NCBI GenBank assembly: GCA_023422485.1
Contig: JAGTAM010000172.1
Span: 1-21,350, forward strand
From: Pseudomonadota bacterium
Lineage (GTDB): Bacteria > Pseudomonadota > Alphaproteobacteria > Rhizobiales > Beijerinckiaceae
Length of the DNA: 21,350 bases
Direction: 5' to 3'
Part shown: positions 20,839 through 21,350 of the stretch, one piece after another
Position numbering within the stretch: the first letter of the stretch is position 1
How the letters are laid out: each line of letters opens with the position of its first letter
Notes under the pieces: model-generated
The model's database searches: none
Told to the model about the DNA's origin: nothing
Seen by the model: the letters and a program-made list of their open reading frames with translations, nothing else
Translations under genes and position numbers: made by a program

Positions 20839-20856
20839 GCGGCCAAGCTTGGCCGC
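20839..20856. promoter_or_regulatory. 18-bp perfect palindrome before DUF3096 gene
   Basis: GCGGCCAAGCTTGGCCGC is a perfect inverted repeat, 24 bases before ATG 20881. It could be an operator or, in RNA, a hairpin (7-bp stem, 4-base loop) at the very start of the transcript. Confidence 0.45.
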
Positions 20857-20880
20857 GGGAACGCGCCCGATCACCTGTCC

Positions 20881-21033
20881 ATGACTATCACCATCTCGCA
20901 TCTCCAGCCGATCATCGCGATCCTGGCGGGCATTCTGATCCTGATCGCGCCGCGGCTGCTGAACTACATCGTCGCGATCTACCTGATCGTCGTCGGGCTC
21001 ATCGGGCTAGGCGTCCTGCGTCACTTTTCGTGA
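20881..21033 (+). CDS. DUF3096 small membrane protein, 50 aa
   Basis: The protein is MTITISHLQPIIAILAGILI followed by LIAPRLLNYIVAIYLIVVGL and a short tail. Two membrane segments (about 8-23 and 28-46) are joined by the conserved APRLLNY turn of the DUF3096 family, tiny inner-membrane proteins of unknown function. No Shine-Dalgarno is evident before the ATG, which is unusual here, and the transcript may be nearly leaderless or structured by the palindrome upstream. A near-consensus EcfG promoter suggests stress induction, as for the DUF1328 protein. Confidence 0.88.
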   Translation: MTITISHLQPIIAILAGILILIAPRLLNYIVAIYLIVVGLIGLGVLRHFS

Positions 21034-21143
21034 CCGGGAAGAGGCGCCGCGAAATTAGAGACGGCGTCGTTCGGCCGTGCGGCCGCGCGTCGGCATTCGG
21101 ATTGTGCAGCGCGATCCGGACCGTTTCGGGCGCTTCCGCGTCG

Positions 21144-21174
21144 GGGCGCACTCCCCTTTTTCGACGGGCGCACT
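21144..21174. promoter_or_regulatory. Two 9-bp direct repeats upstream of ppdK leader
   Basis: GGGCGCACT occurs at 21144-21152 and 21166-21174, 22 bp apart start to start, about two turns of the helix. A partial third copy GGGCGC is at 21128. The regular spacing suits an activator or repressor binding as a tandem dimer. Confidence 0.4.
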
Positions 21175-21175
21175 A

Positions 21176-21190
21176 GGCTCTGACAGAGCC
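21176..21190. promoter_or_regulatory. 15-bp perfect palindrome before ppdK leader
   Basis: GGCTCTG-A-CAGAGCC is a perfect inverted repeat, 31 bases before ATG 21222, adjacent to the direct repeats. It may be an operator, or a 5-bp hairpin (loop TGACA) if transcribed. Confidence 0.45.
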
Positions 21191-21200
21191 ATCACATCGT

Positions 21201-21219
21201 CACTCCTCACCGAGGAGTG
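21201..21219 (+). promoter_or_regulatory. Hairpin sequestering the leader ORF ribosome binding site
   Basis: CACTCCTC (21201-21208) pairs perfectly with GAGGAGTG (21212-21219) around an ACC loop. The whole Shine-Dalgarno GAGGAG lies in the stem, 3 bases from ATG 21222. This should block translation of the 29-codon ORF unless the stem is opened. Confidence 0.6.
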
Positions 21220-21221
21220 GC

Positions 21222-21311
21222 ATGAAGCTTATCCTTGCACTGCGACAGGAGATGCGCCACGCCCGCGTGAGCGGCGCTCAGGTCGCCGGATCCGTCCAGC
21301 GGAGAGACTGA
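21222..21311 (+). CDS. 29-codon leader ORF coupled to ppdK
   Basis: The frame encodes MKLILALRQEMRHARVSGAQ followed by VAGSVQRRD. It has a strong but hairpin-enclosed GAGGAG site. Its TGA (21309-21311) shares the A with the ppdK ATG (21311-21313), the classical arrangement for translational coupling. No known peptide family was recognised. It could be a regulatory leader ORF rather than a functional peptide. Confidence 0.5.
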   Translation: MKLILALRQEMRHARVSGAQVAGSVQRRD

Positions 21312-21350
21312 TGACGAAATGGGTCTATTCCTTCGGTGACGGCAAGGCCG
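21311..21350 (+). CDS. ppdK: Pyruvate, phosphate dikinase, 5' end only
   Basis: Only 13 codons are in the window: MTKWVYSFGDGKA. This is the typical N-terminus of pyruvate phosphate dikinase (KWVYxFGxGxAEG, leading into the ATP-grasp domain). The enzyme interconverts pyruvate, ATP and phosphate with phosphoenolpyruvate, AMP and pyrophosphate. In a methylotroph it links C1/C2 metabolism to gluconeogenesis. GGAGA lies 5 bases before the ATG, inside the leader ORF. The gene continues beyond the right edge. Confidence 0.85.
   Translation, partial: MTKWVYSFGDGKA

Noticed and set aside
1..21350. CRISPR arrays, tRNA/rRNA genes, insertion sequences, prophage or defence genes
   Set aside because: None could be recognised: no regularly spaced repeats, no transposase or integrase motifs and no tRNA cloverleaf were found by eye.

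Overview
The window is a GC-rich (roughly 68-70%) alphaproteobacterial chromosome segment. It most probably comes from the Methylobacterium/Methylorubrum extorquens group. The best marker is a 267-residue PhyR response regulator (sigma-factor mimic plus receiver, phospho-acceptor Asp190) divergent from its anti-sigma factor NepR. Supporting markers are a RIME-like Rhizobiales palindromic repeat and a pyruvate phosphate dikinase start at the right edge. No IS element, phage gene, CRISPR array, tRNA or rRNA was seen.

Layout. The left edge holds the 5' end of a CoA-transferase subunit A gene (minus), divergent from an AsmA-family envelope gene. Next come a secreted D-alanyl-D-alanine carboxypeptidase (minus), divergent from a small WYL-like protein, then RNase D, a small unknown gene behind a 16-bp perfect palindrome, and a coupled alkA-GNAT pair with a 72-residue unknown gene. 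A Tat-type metallophosphoesterase sits behind a small unknown gene (minus), followed by a class III aminotransferase (minus) divergent from a CxxCxxCC metal-binding protein.

From about 11.4 to 14.3 kb lies a compact general stress response (GSR) island. Six perfect matches to the EcfG promoter (GGAAC-N16/17-CGTT) occur within 2.2 kb. Each fits a transcript: a small membrane protein, a candidate small RNA of about 90 nt, phyR, nepR, a DUF1328 membrane protein and a 48-residue basic peptide. The candidate small RNA has its own EcfG promoter, a hairpin with C-rich anti-Shine-Dalgarno motifs in the loop, and a strong intrinsic terminator. It resembles Caulobacter GsrN in position and design and is the most notable find. 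Near-matches to the same promoter precede a KGG stress protein (18.3 kb) and a DUF3096 membrane protein (20.9 kb). When stress phosphorylates PhyR, PhyR should sequester NepR and free EcfG, which would switch on all these units. No ecfG gene is visible here.

The rest carries a DUF2865 protein, an MBL-fold hydrolase, a DUF1499 membrane protein divergent from a MarR regulator, a small repeat-containing protein, a stand-alone cyclic-nucleotide-binding domain, a VOC metalloprotein, and an L,D-transpeptidase lipoprotein. The right edge is the ppdK leader. There a hairpin hides the ribosome binding site of a 29-codon ORF whose stop codon overlaps the ppdK start, which suggests translational control. 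Promoter and RNA claims rest on motif reading by eye. Gene calls rest on recognised motifs, ribosome binding sites and reading-frame logic.
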